From Bacillota bacterium (GTDB taxonomy: Bacteria > Bacillota > Clostridia > Peptostreptococcales > Anaerovoracaceae), in assembly GCA_029101005.1 (NCBI GenBank), contig JAQXQE010000006.1:114483-178482 (forward strand): 64,000 nucleotides of DNA, given 5' to 3'. Each line of letters opens with the position of its first letter. Position 1 is the stretch's first letter. Both the position numbers and the translations under genes were made by a program. The notes under the pieces are model-generated. The model saw only the letters and a list, made by a program, of their open reading frames with translations, ran no database searches and had not been told where the DNA came from. This document shows positions 35,226 through 43,027 of the stretch, one piece after another.

Positions 35226-35969
35226 ATGGCAGAAAAGAAAACCAAGCGCGTCTTCGCAGGCTACTACGAACGCTATGACCTTGTTAATATTCATGTGGCA
35301 ATGGTTGTCGATGATGTAGATTCCGGTGAAAAAATCGTGTTATTCACATACGAAGGAAAACATGACGATGGCAAGAATCATGCTATCTCACTAAAATCGT
35401 TTTGTGAGGAAGTCGAGTATCACGGCAATGTTTGCCCGAAATTCAAAAGGAAAACGCAGCGTTACAAGAACAAATACTATGAAGAAGAACTTTCAGATGC
35501 CGGACTAAAAGTTCCGCGCAGACATGTTAAGAAAGAGAAACCTTGCTATACTATCCGAACATGCCGACGCTGTTCTTCATATGAGGAATATGCTAAGGAC
35601 ATGTGCGTTCACTATTCGGAAGATCTGAACAGGTACAATCAGACAGCGAAGATGAAACGCTGTGTCGGAGTTATGGGTAAGTCCGAGTTTGCTGCCCTAA
35701 AGGAAGATCTGACGTTCCTGCAGGATTGTTTCAATACTTCACTAAAACAGTACCTGCCAATGTTCAAGATGATATATGTCAAGGGCGTTTCAATAAGGAA
35801 CTGTGCAGAGGAGCTTGGAAAGAATCGCGGCAGTATCGAATATGCCAAAAAGAAAATGCTGGATGAATTGGCTGCCTTGCTCAGATATCGAGACGAGATA
35901 GATAATACTTCCAGATTAAATATGAACTATTCAGGCGAAGAACCATCGTTCATAGATAGATACAGATAA
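35226..35969 (+). CDS. Sigma-region-4/HTH-like protein of the element
   Basis: About 247 residues (ATG at 35226, AAAGGA 12 nt upstream; 35214 is also possible). The C-terminal ~60 residues, MIYVKGVSIRNCAEELGKNRGSIEYAKKK, look like a sigma-70 region 4 or phage activator helix-turn-helix. The middle has a Cys cluster, CRRCSSYEEYAKDMC, that may bind metal. The N-terminus (VFAGYYERYDLVNIHVAMVVDD) is unrecognised. With the SOS-type promoter in front, it could be the switch that turns on excision or transfer genes after DNA damage (inference). Confidence 0.6.
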   Translation: MAEKKTKRVFAGYYERYDLVNIHVAMVVDDVDSGEKIVLFTYEGKHDDGKNHAISLKSFCEEVEYHGNVCPKFKRKTQRYKNKYYEEELSDAGLKVPRRHVKKEKPCYTIRTCRRCSSYEEYAKDMCVHYSEDLNRYNQTAKMKRCVGVMGKSEFAALKEDLTFLQDCFNTSLKQYLPMFKMIYVKGVSIRNCAEELGKNRGSIEYAKKKMLDELAALLRYRDEIDNTSRLNMNYSGEEPSFIDRYR

Positions 35970-35998
35970 TTATTTAAACTTATAGCAATTTATCACCA

Positions 35999-36033
35999 GA
36001 GACATTTGTTGAGACACGGCAGATGTCTTTTTT
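35999..36033 (+). terminator. Terminator after the HTH gene
   Basis: AGACAT..ATGTCT stem with a TTTTTT tail. The same AGACATTTGT..TGTCTTTTTT layout recurs after the AbiL-like pair (38677-38715). Confidence 0.7.
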
Positions 36034-36103
36034 GTTATGTCAAATTACGACGATACCTAATGAAATGTCCTGTATGTGAGAGGATGAATAATTTCCCCAG
36101 ACG

Positions 36104-36564
36104 AAGAATGACAGTTTACGACATTGCCTAATGCCCTGTCTAACAAGTGAAGGGACATTGCTCTCAATACAACTGAATACACATTCATCAGGTACTTTAA
36201 CTATGAGAGGCGAAAGCTACAGCATGCATGACGATGCGCCAAGACCTTCCCATGGGAGTGAGCGATAAAGCCCTAGCCCCGAAGCTTTGCTTCGGAGGCA
36301 GGTCTTATGCGAGAGGCACAGGACTTATAGTCCGTGGTGCTTACCGCAAATGTCTCGTCTGAAAGACAGGTGGCACCTGCCAAGTGCGATGATCCTCATA
36401 GAACACAATGATACTCCCGTCCAGTCACAGCCCCATAGGAATATGGGATCACGCAATGAGGGCGGCCTGGAGAGAACCTCGAGGGGGCTAGTAACCCGTG
36501 AAGCAGTTTGCCAGCTGCTGCCTTATGTATTCCTGATTCCCGGGGCGTTGAGGACAAAATGGGA
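36104..36564 (+). ncRNA. Large repeated RNA-like element, copy 1 (461 nt)
   Basis: Closely similar to 42481-42859; both begin AAGAATGACAG and end GGACAAAATGGGA. It carries an 82-nt extra segment (36266-36347) with hairpins CCGAAGC-TTT-GCTTCGG and GGACT-TAT-AGTCC. A stem with a GGAA loop (36432-36447, CCCATA/TATGGG) differs from copy 2 by compensating base pairs. The shared ORF has mostly non-synonymous differences, so it is not coding. It ends 119 bp before the AbiL-like ATPase gene. Confidence 0.65.
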
Positions 36565-36683
36565 TTCCTGGCATAGAAATGCGCTTTTTGTACTTTTTCT
36601 GCAAAAAAAGCATTTCTATGTTGAATAATTTATTGTGCGATGGTAATCTAATACTGTACACATAATTGAAGGAGGATAAGATT

Positions 36684-37943
36684 ATGTTAATACAGTTTTC
36701 AGTAAGGAATTATATGTCCCTGAAAGATGAAACAACACTTAGTTTAGTTGCAGGTCAGGGAAAAGAATTAAAGGATAACTTAAGACAGTATAAAGATGGT
36801 AATCTACTTCCTACAATTGCAATTTTTGGAGCAAATGCGGCTGGTAAGAGTAACATTTTTAAGGCTATGACAGCAGCAATTAATATCATCAGAAGTTCTA
36901 ACGAAAGACAGATTGATCGCCCAATTCCGTTCATAGTTCCATATGCGTTTGATTCAGAATGTAGGATAAATCCATCAACCTTTGATTTTATATTCATTGT
37001 CAATGGTAAAAAATATCAATATGGATTCTCGGCAGATCAATATAGGATCTATGATGAGTATTTGTATTTATATAAGACAAAGATACCATCACTTATATTC
37101 GAGCGTACCAATACCCGTGAGTATAACTTTACTTCAGCTAATGAAAGTAAATTAAAAAAATACATTGAAAAAACATCCGATAATAAACTGTTTTTATCTA
37201 CAGCAACAAACTGGAATAGTGACTTGACTAGAAATGCATATATTTGGTTTGCAAATTGTGTTGATACCTACAATGATTCAAGTTTCAAATTAAATCCAGG
37301 TACGCTGGAAGTCTTCGATAATGGCGGAGAGGCACTAGAAGATTTTGTTACTTCGTTGTTAAAAACTGCAGATATTAACATTAGTGGTTATAATATAGAG
37401 TCAGAAATCGTTGATGCACCGAATATTCTGGTTGGCGATTTACCTCCAGGTATTCAAATAAATGCTCCTCAGAAGATGAAACATTTTATGTTAAGCACTA
37501 ATCATATAATTAATAATGGTCAGGAAATTACTGAGTTTACATTGCCTTTGGAAGAAGAATCAGAAGGAACTCAAAGAATATTTGCTTTTGGACCAATTAT
37601 CAAGGATGCCCTTGAGCGTGGTAGAACACTTGTTGTTGATGAAATAGATAATAGCTTGCATCCTCTTTTCTTGGAGTATTTAATCAGTCTTTTTAACAAC
37701 AAAGAATCAAATCCGAATAACGCGCAGTTAATATTCAACACTCATTCGGTTGAGGTACTGTCTCTGGACTTATTCAGACGAGATCAAATATATTTTGTTG
37801 AAAAGAATAACGATGACGGAGTAACAGAACTGTATGCATTAGATGAGTTTTCTCCAAGAAAAACCGAGAATATAAGAAAAGGATATTTACAAGGGAGATA
37901 TGGTGCTGTTCCTAATATTGGTTGGGAGGATCTCAAATGGTAA
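36684..37943 (+). CDS. AbiL-like AAA-15 ATPase (RloA-type)
   Basis: 419 residues from the ATG at 36684, with GGAGG 8 nt upstream (the track's TTG start lies before it). SMC/OLD-like ATPase: Walker A FGANAAGKSN (~res 47) after the typical RNYMSLKDET start, Walker B TLVVDEIDNSLHP (~313) and H-loop FNTHSVEVL (~350). It overlaps the RloB-type gene by 7 bp. ATPase plus RloB is the arrangement of AbiL abortive-infection systems. Presumed to sense phage and trigger growth arrest. Confidence 0.87.
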   Translation: MLIQFSVRNYMSLKDETTLSLVAGQGKELKDNLRQYKDGNLLPTIAIFGANAAGKSNIFKAMTAAINIIRSSNERQIDRPIPFIVPYAFDSECRINPSTFDFIFIVNGKKYQYGFSADQYRIYDEYLYLYKTKIPSLIFERTNTREYNFTSANESKLKKYIEKTSDNKLFLSTATNWNSDLTRNAYIWFANCVDTYNDSSFKLNPGTLEVFDNGGEALEDFVTSLLKTADINISGYNIESEIVDAPNILVGDLPPGIQINAPQKMKHFMLSTNHIINNGQEITEFTLPLEEESEGTQRIFAFGPIIKDALERGRTLVVDEIDNSLHPLFLEYLISLFNNKESNPNNAQLIFNTHSVEVLSLDLFRRDQIYFVEKNNDDGVTELYALDEFSPRKTENIRKGYLQGRYGAVPNIGWEDLKW

Positions 37944-38554
37944 AATCCAAGGAAAAGCAAAGAGGAAAAGTTAGAAAACAACGAGCAAAGTTTGTTGTTA
38001 TTGGTGTCGAAGGAAAAAACAAAACCGAGAGAAACTATTTCCATGACTTTTTCAAGACAAACAAGGAGTATAAAGTAAAGTTCTCTTCTTCAGGAGATAC
38101 TGATCCTGAAGGAATCGTGACTGATACAATAAAGTACATACAAAAAGAGGAAATCAATCTTAATGATGGAGATGTAGCATTCTGTTTTGTTGATACTGAT
38201 ACAGATATCACTAAGCAGCCTCAAATTGACAAGGCATTAAAGCTTGCAAGCGATAACGGGATTGAACTCCTATTATCCAATCCTTGCTTTGAAGTTTGGT
38301 ATATTCAGCATTTTAATTACAGCACAAGATCTTTTGCAAATAATGCAGCAGTAATTGCCGAGTTACAAAAGCACATTCCTAGTTACGAAAAGAATACATC
38401 GGCATATTCACAACTGGTAGGAAAAACCGAAGATGCTATAAATAATGCTGAAAAACTAGAAAAATATCATGACGGTTTAGGAAACAAAGAAAAGCATATT
38501 TCAAGGAACCCTTCATCTGAAGTATTCAAAGCAATAAAAGCTTTCAAACAGTAA
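37937..38554 (+). CDS. RloB-family protein (AbiLii-like)
   Basis: 205 residues from the ATG at 37937 (GGGAGG 7 nt upstream). Basic N-terminus, then VVIGVEGKNKTERNYF, CFVDTDTD and LLLSNPCFEVWYIQHF, the acidic pattern of the Toprim-like RloB family, likely nuclease or nucleotidyl chemistry. It is coupled to the ATPase by an overlapping start (AAATGGTAA). The pair forms a compact defence module. Confidence 0.87.
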   Translation: MVKSKEKQRGKVRKQRAKFVVIGVEGKNKTERNYFHDFFKTNKEYKVKFSSSGDTDPEGIVTDTIKYIQKEEINLNDGDVAFCFVDTDTDITKQPQIDKALKLASDNGIELLLSNPCFEVWYIQHFNYSTRSFANNAAVIAELQKHIPSYEKNTSAYSQLVGKTEDAINNAEKLEKYHDGLGNKEKHISRNPSSEVFKAIKAFKQ

Positions 38555-38676
38555 ATAGTTGACTCAATTTGGTATGCAAGCAAAGAATTCAGTAAACGCA
38601 ACGTTTTCAGCAATATGATTTCGTTGACTGATAGTTGATTGCTAAAATCGATAAGGACAATATAAACAATCTATTT

Positions 38677-38715
38677 AGAAGACATTTGTCAATTAAGACA
38701 GGTGTCTTCTTTTTT
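38677..38715 (+). terminator. Terminator after the AbiL-like pair
   Basis: AGAAGACA / TGTCTTCT stem with a TTTTT tail, about 120 bp after the RloB stop. The stretch from 38555 to 38859 otherwise holds only a palindrome GATTCC-AACC-GGAATC (38803-38818), a possible site for the excisionase-type protein. Confidence 0.75.
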
Positions 38716-38859
38716 ACATCATAGATATGCAAGGAATAAGCCTATGCATATTAGCGAAGCGAATGCAAGTCTGCGATTGGTAGCTTAGCAATTCGCACAT
38801 TAGATTCCAACCGGAATCAGTATTACTATGATTATGCTGATTTCAGAAAGGATTTTAAC

Positions 38860-39099
38860 ATGTTAATGAACACCCCGGAAACTTACGGATCATCTGCCCT
38901 TGCTTGTGACGTGAAATTTTATTCGATTCCGGAACTGCAGAAAATGACAGGCTGGAGTGAAAAGACAGTACAGAAACTTTTTAACGATCCGGAATTTCCT
39001 GCTACTGACTTTGGTAGAACAAAGCTTGTGGAGGCGCATGCGCTAATTAATTATTTTTCGAAAAGAAGATGCAAGAATACAAATAGATATTGGAAATAG
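38860..39099 (+). CDS. Excisionase-like helix-turn-helix protein
   Basis: 79 residues. VKFYSIPELQKMTGWSEKTVQKLFNDPEFPATDFGRTKLVEAHALINYF is a winged-HTH/AlpA-MerR-like pattern common for small proteins encoded just before integrases. AAAGGA lies 7 nt before the ATG. It ends 12 bp before int. Likely the recombination directionality factor. Confidence 0.78.
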   Translation: MLMNTPETYGSSALACDVKFYSIPELQKMTGWSEKTVQKLFNDPEFPATDFGRTKLVEAHALINYFSKRRCKNTNRYWK

Positions 39100-39111
39100 G
39101 AGAAAAGAATT

Positions 39112-40293
39112 ATGGCAAGAAAGACTAAGACACCTAAGAACCCTAACAAGCGCGCTGAGAGAGGCACAGGCTCAATCAGACTCAAGGATAACGGCAAGTA
39201 TGAATACAGAATCACTTACAAGGACGCCTATGGCAACAGCAGAAGAAAAACATTCACTTCTTACTATGAGGATGAATGCTATGAGATGTGTGAAGAGTTC
39301 CTCCTGAACCTCGATAAAATGAACTACGGTGTTCGTATGGAGGCAACTATCCCCGATCTGGTTGAAGCATACTACCAGCGAAGACTGGATATGAATTATG
39401 TTCAGCCTCAGGGATATCACCGCAGCATGGAGACACTTAAGATTATTAGAAGAAGTTTAATCGGAGGAATGCCGATACAGGATGTCGAGAAAGAACATAT
39501 TCTCATATTCCTGAGAAGCATCACTAAGTATGCAGACAGCACTATTGAGAAACTGTACCTTCAGCTTCAGAAGGCTTTTGCTCTAGCTGTGAACAAGAAA
39601 ATCATCAAAGATAATCTTATGCTTGATGAAGACCTTGTAAGACCAAGATCAAAGAAGCCGACCAAAGAAGTTGTCAGTCTTACACAGGAGCAGCAGAAGA
39701 TATTCCTTGATACGCTGAATGCTCACAAGGTTCCTGCTTACAGAAATAATTACAAGAAGCAGCTGCTCCTCGCTCTGAATACTGGAATGCGTATGGGAGA
39801 AATCAATGCGCTTAAGAAGTCGGATATAGATTTCAAACGCAAGATAATCAAGGTTAGAAGAACCATTTCACTCGGTGAGAAATCTATTCCATTTCTTAAT
39901 GATACAACCAAGACAGATGCAGGAAGAAGAGATATCCCATTCACCGAAGCAGTTGAGAAGCTTCTGAGAGAAGTCATTGCAGAGAGCAAGTCTAACCCTG
40001 ATAACCTGCTGTTCTACGACTACAATAAGATGAGCCTTATTACGACAAATCAGGTCAACAGCTTCTTCAACAGAATCTGTAAGAAAGCCGGCCTTGAAAT
40101 CACGGGTCAGCACGCGTTAAGACATACCTTCGCAACCAGATGCATTGAAGCTGGTGTTGAAGCAATTGTTTTGAAAAAATGGATGGGACACACTGATATT
40201 CATGTTACACTAGACCAGTACGCAGATGTCTTTGACAGCATGCATAACAACTCAATCAATAAGCTTGAAGCACATATGATAACGATTGCATAG
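39112..40293 (+). CDS. int: Tyrosine site-specific integrase
   Basis: 393 residues. N-terminal AP2-like arm-binding domain (GTGSIRLKDNGKYEYRITYKD), SAM-like core-binding domain, then the catalytic domain with Arg in TGMRMGEINAL (~224), HALRHTFATR (~334), GHTDIHVTLDQY with the nucleophile Tyr (~370). It lies 89 bp from attR, so it acts on the tRNA-Ser site. Confidence 0.96.
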   Translation: MARKTKTPKNPNKRAERGTGSIRLKDNGKYEYRITYKDAYGNSRRKTFTSYYEDECYEMCEEFLLNLDKMNYGVRMEATIPDLVEAYYQRRLDMNYVQPQGYHRSMETLKIIRRSLIGGMPIQDVEKEHILIFLRSITKYADSTIEKLYLQLQKAFALAVNKKIIKDNLMLDEDLVRPRSKKPTKEVVSLTQEQQKIFLDTLNAHKVPAYRNNYKKQLLLALNTGMRMGEINALKKSDIDFKRKIIKVRRTISLGEKSIPFLNDTTKTDAGRRDIPFTEAVEKLLREVIAESKSNPDNLLFYDYNKMSLITTNQVNSFFNRICKKAGLEITGQHALRHTFATRCIEAGVEAIVLKKWMGHTDIHVTLDQYADVFDSMHNNSINKLEAHMITIA

Positions 40294-40382
40294 AGATTAA
40301 GGAGTCGAAAGCCTTCGAGTCATGGCGAAAATCAGCGGCAGACCTTGAAAACAGGGCAAAACATACAGCCTATCAGTCTGCC

Positions 40383-40393
40383 GTCCTCCGCCA
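40383..40393 (+). repeat. attR core
   Basis: GTCCTCCGCCA, an exact copy of the last 11 nt of tRNA-Ser (21131-21141). It marks the right end of the element. The DNA between int and attR has no gene. Confidence 0.88.
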
Positions 40394-40399
40394 TAACCT

Positions 40400-40425
40400 A
40401 GAGACCTGAACAAGGTCTCTTTTTT
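40400..40425 (+). terminator. Terminator right of attR (probably the original tRNA-Ser terminator)
   Basis: AGAGACC-TGAACAA-GGTCTCT-TTTTT, starting 7 bp after the attR core. The following 40426-40722 has no gene; it contains direct repeats AATTGCAAGGGTT (x2) and CCTTATAC/CCTTATACAACCTTAC, possibly integrase arm sites of a second, decayed element. Confidence 0.85.
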
Positions 40426-40722
40426 CTTGTAATTGCAAGGGTTCCAGCAATTGCAAGGGTTTGCGGGCTTTCTCCATTTCTTACGAAAACCTCATATAAC
40501 CTTATACAGCCTTATACAACCTTACTTCCAGTCAGGATTCGTTCAGGATTTGGCCTATTTCGGTTAGGAGACGAAAGTGCAAAATCGCATTTTGGTATGA
40601 AAGCGCCATAGTCGAAGTCTGGTGTCTGGTACTCCTGATCAAGATTAATTTGAGATATTGTATAAGTGTAGATAGTGGATTATGATTGAAAGAGAAATTA
40701 GAATTTGTGGAGGTGTTAGCAT

Positions 40723-41136
40723 ATGTGGTTTGTATTTGCACTGTTGTCTGCAATATTTGCAGCTCTTACTTCAATACTGGCGAAAGTCGGTATAGAAGGA
40801 GTTAATTCTAATCTCGCAACAGCAATCAGGACGGTTGTTGTTGTAATCATGGCATGGGGAATGGTATTTCTCACAAATGCACAAGGTGGTATTTCTGCTA
40901 TTGGAAAGAAGAGCTGGGTGTTTTTGATTCTGTCAGGGTTGGCAACAGGAGCTTCATGGCTATGTTATTACAGAGCTTTACAGCTGGGCGAAGCATCAAA
41001 GGTAGTGCCGATTGATAAATTAAGTGTTGTAATAACCTTGATTTTAGCCTTTGTTTTCTTACATGAAGAATTCACGGCGAAGTCTTTCCTTGGTTGTGCT
41101 TTAATTGGCGTTGGAACGTTGGTTATGGTTTTATAA
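40723..41136 (+). CDS. Half-size EamA-family membrane protein
   Basis: 137 residues with four to five hydrophobic helices: ALLSAIFAALTSILAKVGIEGV, ATAIRTVVVVIMAW, LATGASWLCYYRALQLGEASKVVPIDKLSV and an ending FLGCALIGVGTLVM. Stand-alone proteins of this length and pattern exist as EamA dimers, so it is complete rather than truncated. GGAGG lies upstream. Transported compound unknown. Confidence 0.85.
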   Translation: MWFVFALLSAIFAALTSILAKVGIEGVNSNLATAIRTVVVVIMAWGMVFLTNAQGGISAIGKKSWVFLILSGLATGASWLCYYRALQLGEASKVVPIDKLSVVITLILAFVFLHEEFTAKSFLGCALIGVGTLVMVL

Positions 41137-41165
41137 ATCCCAGTTTCTAGAGGAGGCAGGATATT

Positions 41166-41369
41166 ATGACCATGGATCAATTCATAGACAAACTAGACTT
41201 CATACTGAATAGAGGAATGCTGATAGCAGGTATTATATTTATCCTCGTTATCATCGGTGGTCTCATCTATAGGATTGTAAAAAAGAAACCTTATAGAGGC
41301 AATCCGCCTATCGGAGTAATGAACGACCTGCCAAGTAGTGTAACAGGCATAAATAAATATCATGAATAG
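41166..41369 (+). CDS. Small single-pass membrane protein
   Basis: 67 residues: short N-terminus, one membrane helix (MLIAGIIFILVIIGGLIYRIV), then a KKKPYRGNPP tail. It has an AGGAGG ribosome site and lies 29 bp after the EamA gene. No family recognised. Confidence 0.6.
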   Translation: MTMDQFIDKLDFILNRGMLIAGIIFILVIIGGLIYRIVKKKPYRGNPPIGVMNDLPSSVTGINKYHE

Positions 41370-41443
41370 TTAATAATACAATTTCGCATCATTGCTGCCC
41401 TACATTCTTCATATTAATATGAAGAAAAACGGAGGTGCTGGCA

Positions 41444-41587
41444 ATGAGAAATACAATGAAGCTTAAGCTCACATACGACGAGATCAGAGTTCTGGTTTTC
41501 GCACTCAATGAGCTCAGAAACAACTTAATAGCTGAAAACAGATACACAGATGCAGTCGATGATATTCTTGTAAAGCTCATCGCATAA
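41444..41587 (+). CDS. Conserved 47-residue small protein, copy 2
   Basis: Starts at 41444 with GGAGG 8 nt upstream. From residue 5 it matches the 43-residue protein at 22282 almost throughout (LTYDEIRVLVFALNELRN..AENRYTDAVDDILVKL), with many synonymous codon changes. This indicates selection on the protein. A terminator follows. Confidence 0.78.
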   Translation: MRNTMKLKLTYDEIRVLVFALNELRNNLIAENRYTDAVDDILVKLIA

Positions 41588-41609
41588 CCTTCTGCCAGTA
41601 TCGATACAT

Positions 41610-41639
41610 GCCGTACTCAATCAGGAGTGCGGCTTTTTT
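41610..41639 (+). terminator. Terminator after the 47-residue ORF
   Basis: GCCGTACTC / GAGTGCGGC stem (one G.T pair) and TTTTTT. Confidence 0.85.
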
Positions 41640-41671
41640 GTTTAAGCCGATTTGGCGGAAAGGAATAAGTA

Positions 41672-42100
41672 ATGAGCGAAAGAATTTCAATTAAAATCAA
41701 TTTAATGGATCCGGATGAATGCGGATGCATTTCATGGGATGGTGAAAACATCTGCCCGCATCAGGTTGCTATTGAAAAGACCTGTGCAGAAATGGCACAG
41801 CATGTAGCAGTATCAATTGGAGAAATTACGAAAGATAATGGTGAGCTTAATAATATGTATGCTTATCTGTTCTCTCATCTGGACGTGTTATGCGATGGAC
41901 TCACCTATTCAGCAATACTGGCGAGCCTGCAGATTATATGTACCATTATGGGAGATGATGTTGCTGCAGATTTAGTAGAGGAAGTGTTCTGTTTGGATGG
42001 AAAATACGATGGAGCTGCTATGAATTTCCTGTGGAAATTAGCTGACGAAATGCAGGTTAAATATGGCATTAAATATACTTTCGACGATGAGGAGGACTAG
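41672..42100 (+). CDS. Uncharacterised acidic protein next to ParA remnant
   Basis: 142 residues, strongly acidic, reading ISIKINLMDPDECGC, then a helical body, ending YTFDDEED. The ribosome site GGAAAGGAATAAGTA is modest. The stop is 3 bp before the ParA start, so the two were one operon. No recognised domain; probably a mobile-element accessory. Confidence 0.6.
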   Translation: MSERISIKINLMDPDECGCISWDGENICPHQVAIEKTCAEMAQHVAVSIGEITKDNGELNNMYAYLFSHLDVLCDGLTYSAILASLQIICTIMGDDVAADLVEEVFCLDGKYDGAAMNFLWKLADEMQVKYGIKYTFDDEED

Positions 42101-42103
42101 CCT

Positions 42104-42478
42104 ATGGAGAAATGTAATGTTATTGCCGTATGCAATCAGAAAGGTGGTGTTGGAAAGACCGCCACCGCACTCAATCTGGGTGTCGGTCTTGCAAACGAGA
42201 GCCGCAAGGTTCTTCTCATTGATTGCGATCCACAGGCTGATCTGAGTGCTTCTTTAGGCATCCATAATCCTGATGAACTTGATGTAACACTTTCAGATCT
42301 TATGGAGAAAGTAATCAAGGACAAGCAGATTGTTCCAGAGGAAGGCATTATATCTCATAAGGAAGGTGTTGACCTGATACCTTCCAACATAGGACTTTCC
42401 TCTATGGAGATGCAGCTTGTAAACATTATTGGCAAGGTTAAGAAAAATCTGAATCCCAAGGCAAATGAATCCCACTGA
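42104..42478 (+). pseudogene. ParA-type ATPase, internally deleted and truncated
   Basis: 124 codons against about 260 in intact ParA. The start is normal ([18 protein letters not shown] deviant Walker [16 protein letters not shown]). After SSMEMQLVN it jumps to [12 protein letters not shown], which in complete ParA proteins lies some 50-60 residues later, beyond the second catalytic Asp. It then ends four codons on, right at the start of RNA-like repeat copy 2. So there are two lesions: an in-frame deletion and loss of the 3' third. Confidence 0.82.
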
Positions 42479-42480
42479 CC

Positions 42481-42859
42481 AAGAATGACAGTTTATGACG
42501 CTGCCTAATGTCGTGGCTAACAAGTGAAAGGACATTTCTCTCAATACAACTGAATACACATTCATCAGGTACGTTAACTATGAGATGCGAAAGCTACAGC
42601 ATGCATGACGATGCGCCAAGACCTTCCTCTGGAAGTGAGCGACAATGTCTCGTCTGAAAGACAGGTGGCACCTGCCAAGTGCGATGACACTCATAGAATA
42701 TAATGATACTCCCGTCCAGTCACAGCCCTGCAGGAATGCGGGATCACGCAATGAGGGCGGCTCGGAGAGAACCTCGGAGGGGTTAGATTCCCGTGAAGCA
42801 GTTTGTCAGCTGCTGCCTGATGCATTCCTGATTTCCGGGCTGTCGTGGACAAAATGGGA
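42481..42859 (+). ncRNA. Large repeated RNA-like element, copy 2 (379 nt)
   Basis: Starts 3 bp after the broken parA and ends GGACAAAATGGGA like copy 1. It lacks the 82-nt insert. The GGAA-loop stem is CCTGCA/TGCGGG (42727-42742), two pairs changed in both strands compared with copy 1. Another stem, CTTCC-TCT-GGAAG, is kept as CTTCC/GGGAG in copy 1 with a wobble pair. It ends 168 bp before fic. Confidence 0.65.
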
Positions 42860-43027
42860 CTACATATAAATATTTTTAACAGGATAGCTATATAAGCTTC
42901 TGGATTAAAAAATATCACTAAATTTTTAAATTCTGCCCCTATACTTGTATATGGATTTTAAATTTTGCTTGTTTTTTTAAATCCTATCCCTTAATATGGT
43001 TAGTATATAGAAAAAGGAGGTGTTATT

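Larger units (their letters stand above)
21142..40393 (+). mobile_element. Integrated mobilizable element (IME/ICE-like) in tRNA-Ser, ~19.25 kb
   Basis: Bounded by the 11-bp direct repeat GTCCTCCGCCA. It carries at the right end a tyrosine integrase and excisionase-like gene, and internally ParB, a RepA-like ATPase and a MobV relaxase. No type IV secretion genes are present, so it is mobilizable rather than self-transmissible. All main genes are on the plus strand. Cargo: a type I R-M operon with two extra genes, a PHP-ATPase pair and an AbiL-like pair. The terminator at 40400 just outside attR is probably the original tRNA terminator. Confidence 0.88.

Noticed and set aside
36104-36564. Group II or group I intron
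   Set aside because: No reverse transcriptase, no recognisable domain V hairpin or intron boundary sequences, and no interrupted host gene that would be restored by removing it.
36287-42869. Shared ORF MSRLKDRWHLPSAM.. in both copies of the large repeat as a conserved protein
   Set aside because: Codon differences between copies are overwhelmingly amino-acid-changing, there is no ribosome site, and the stems with compensating changes cut across it; RNA-level conservation explains it better.
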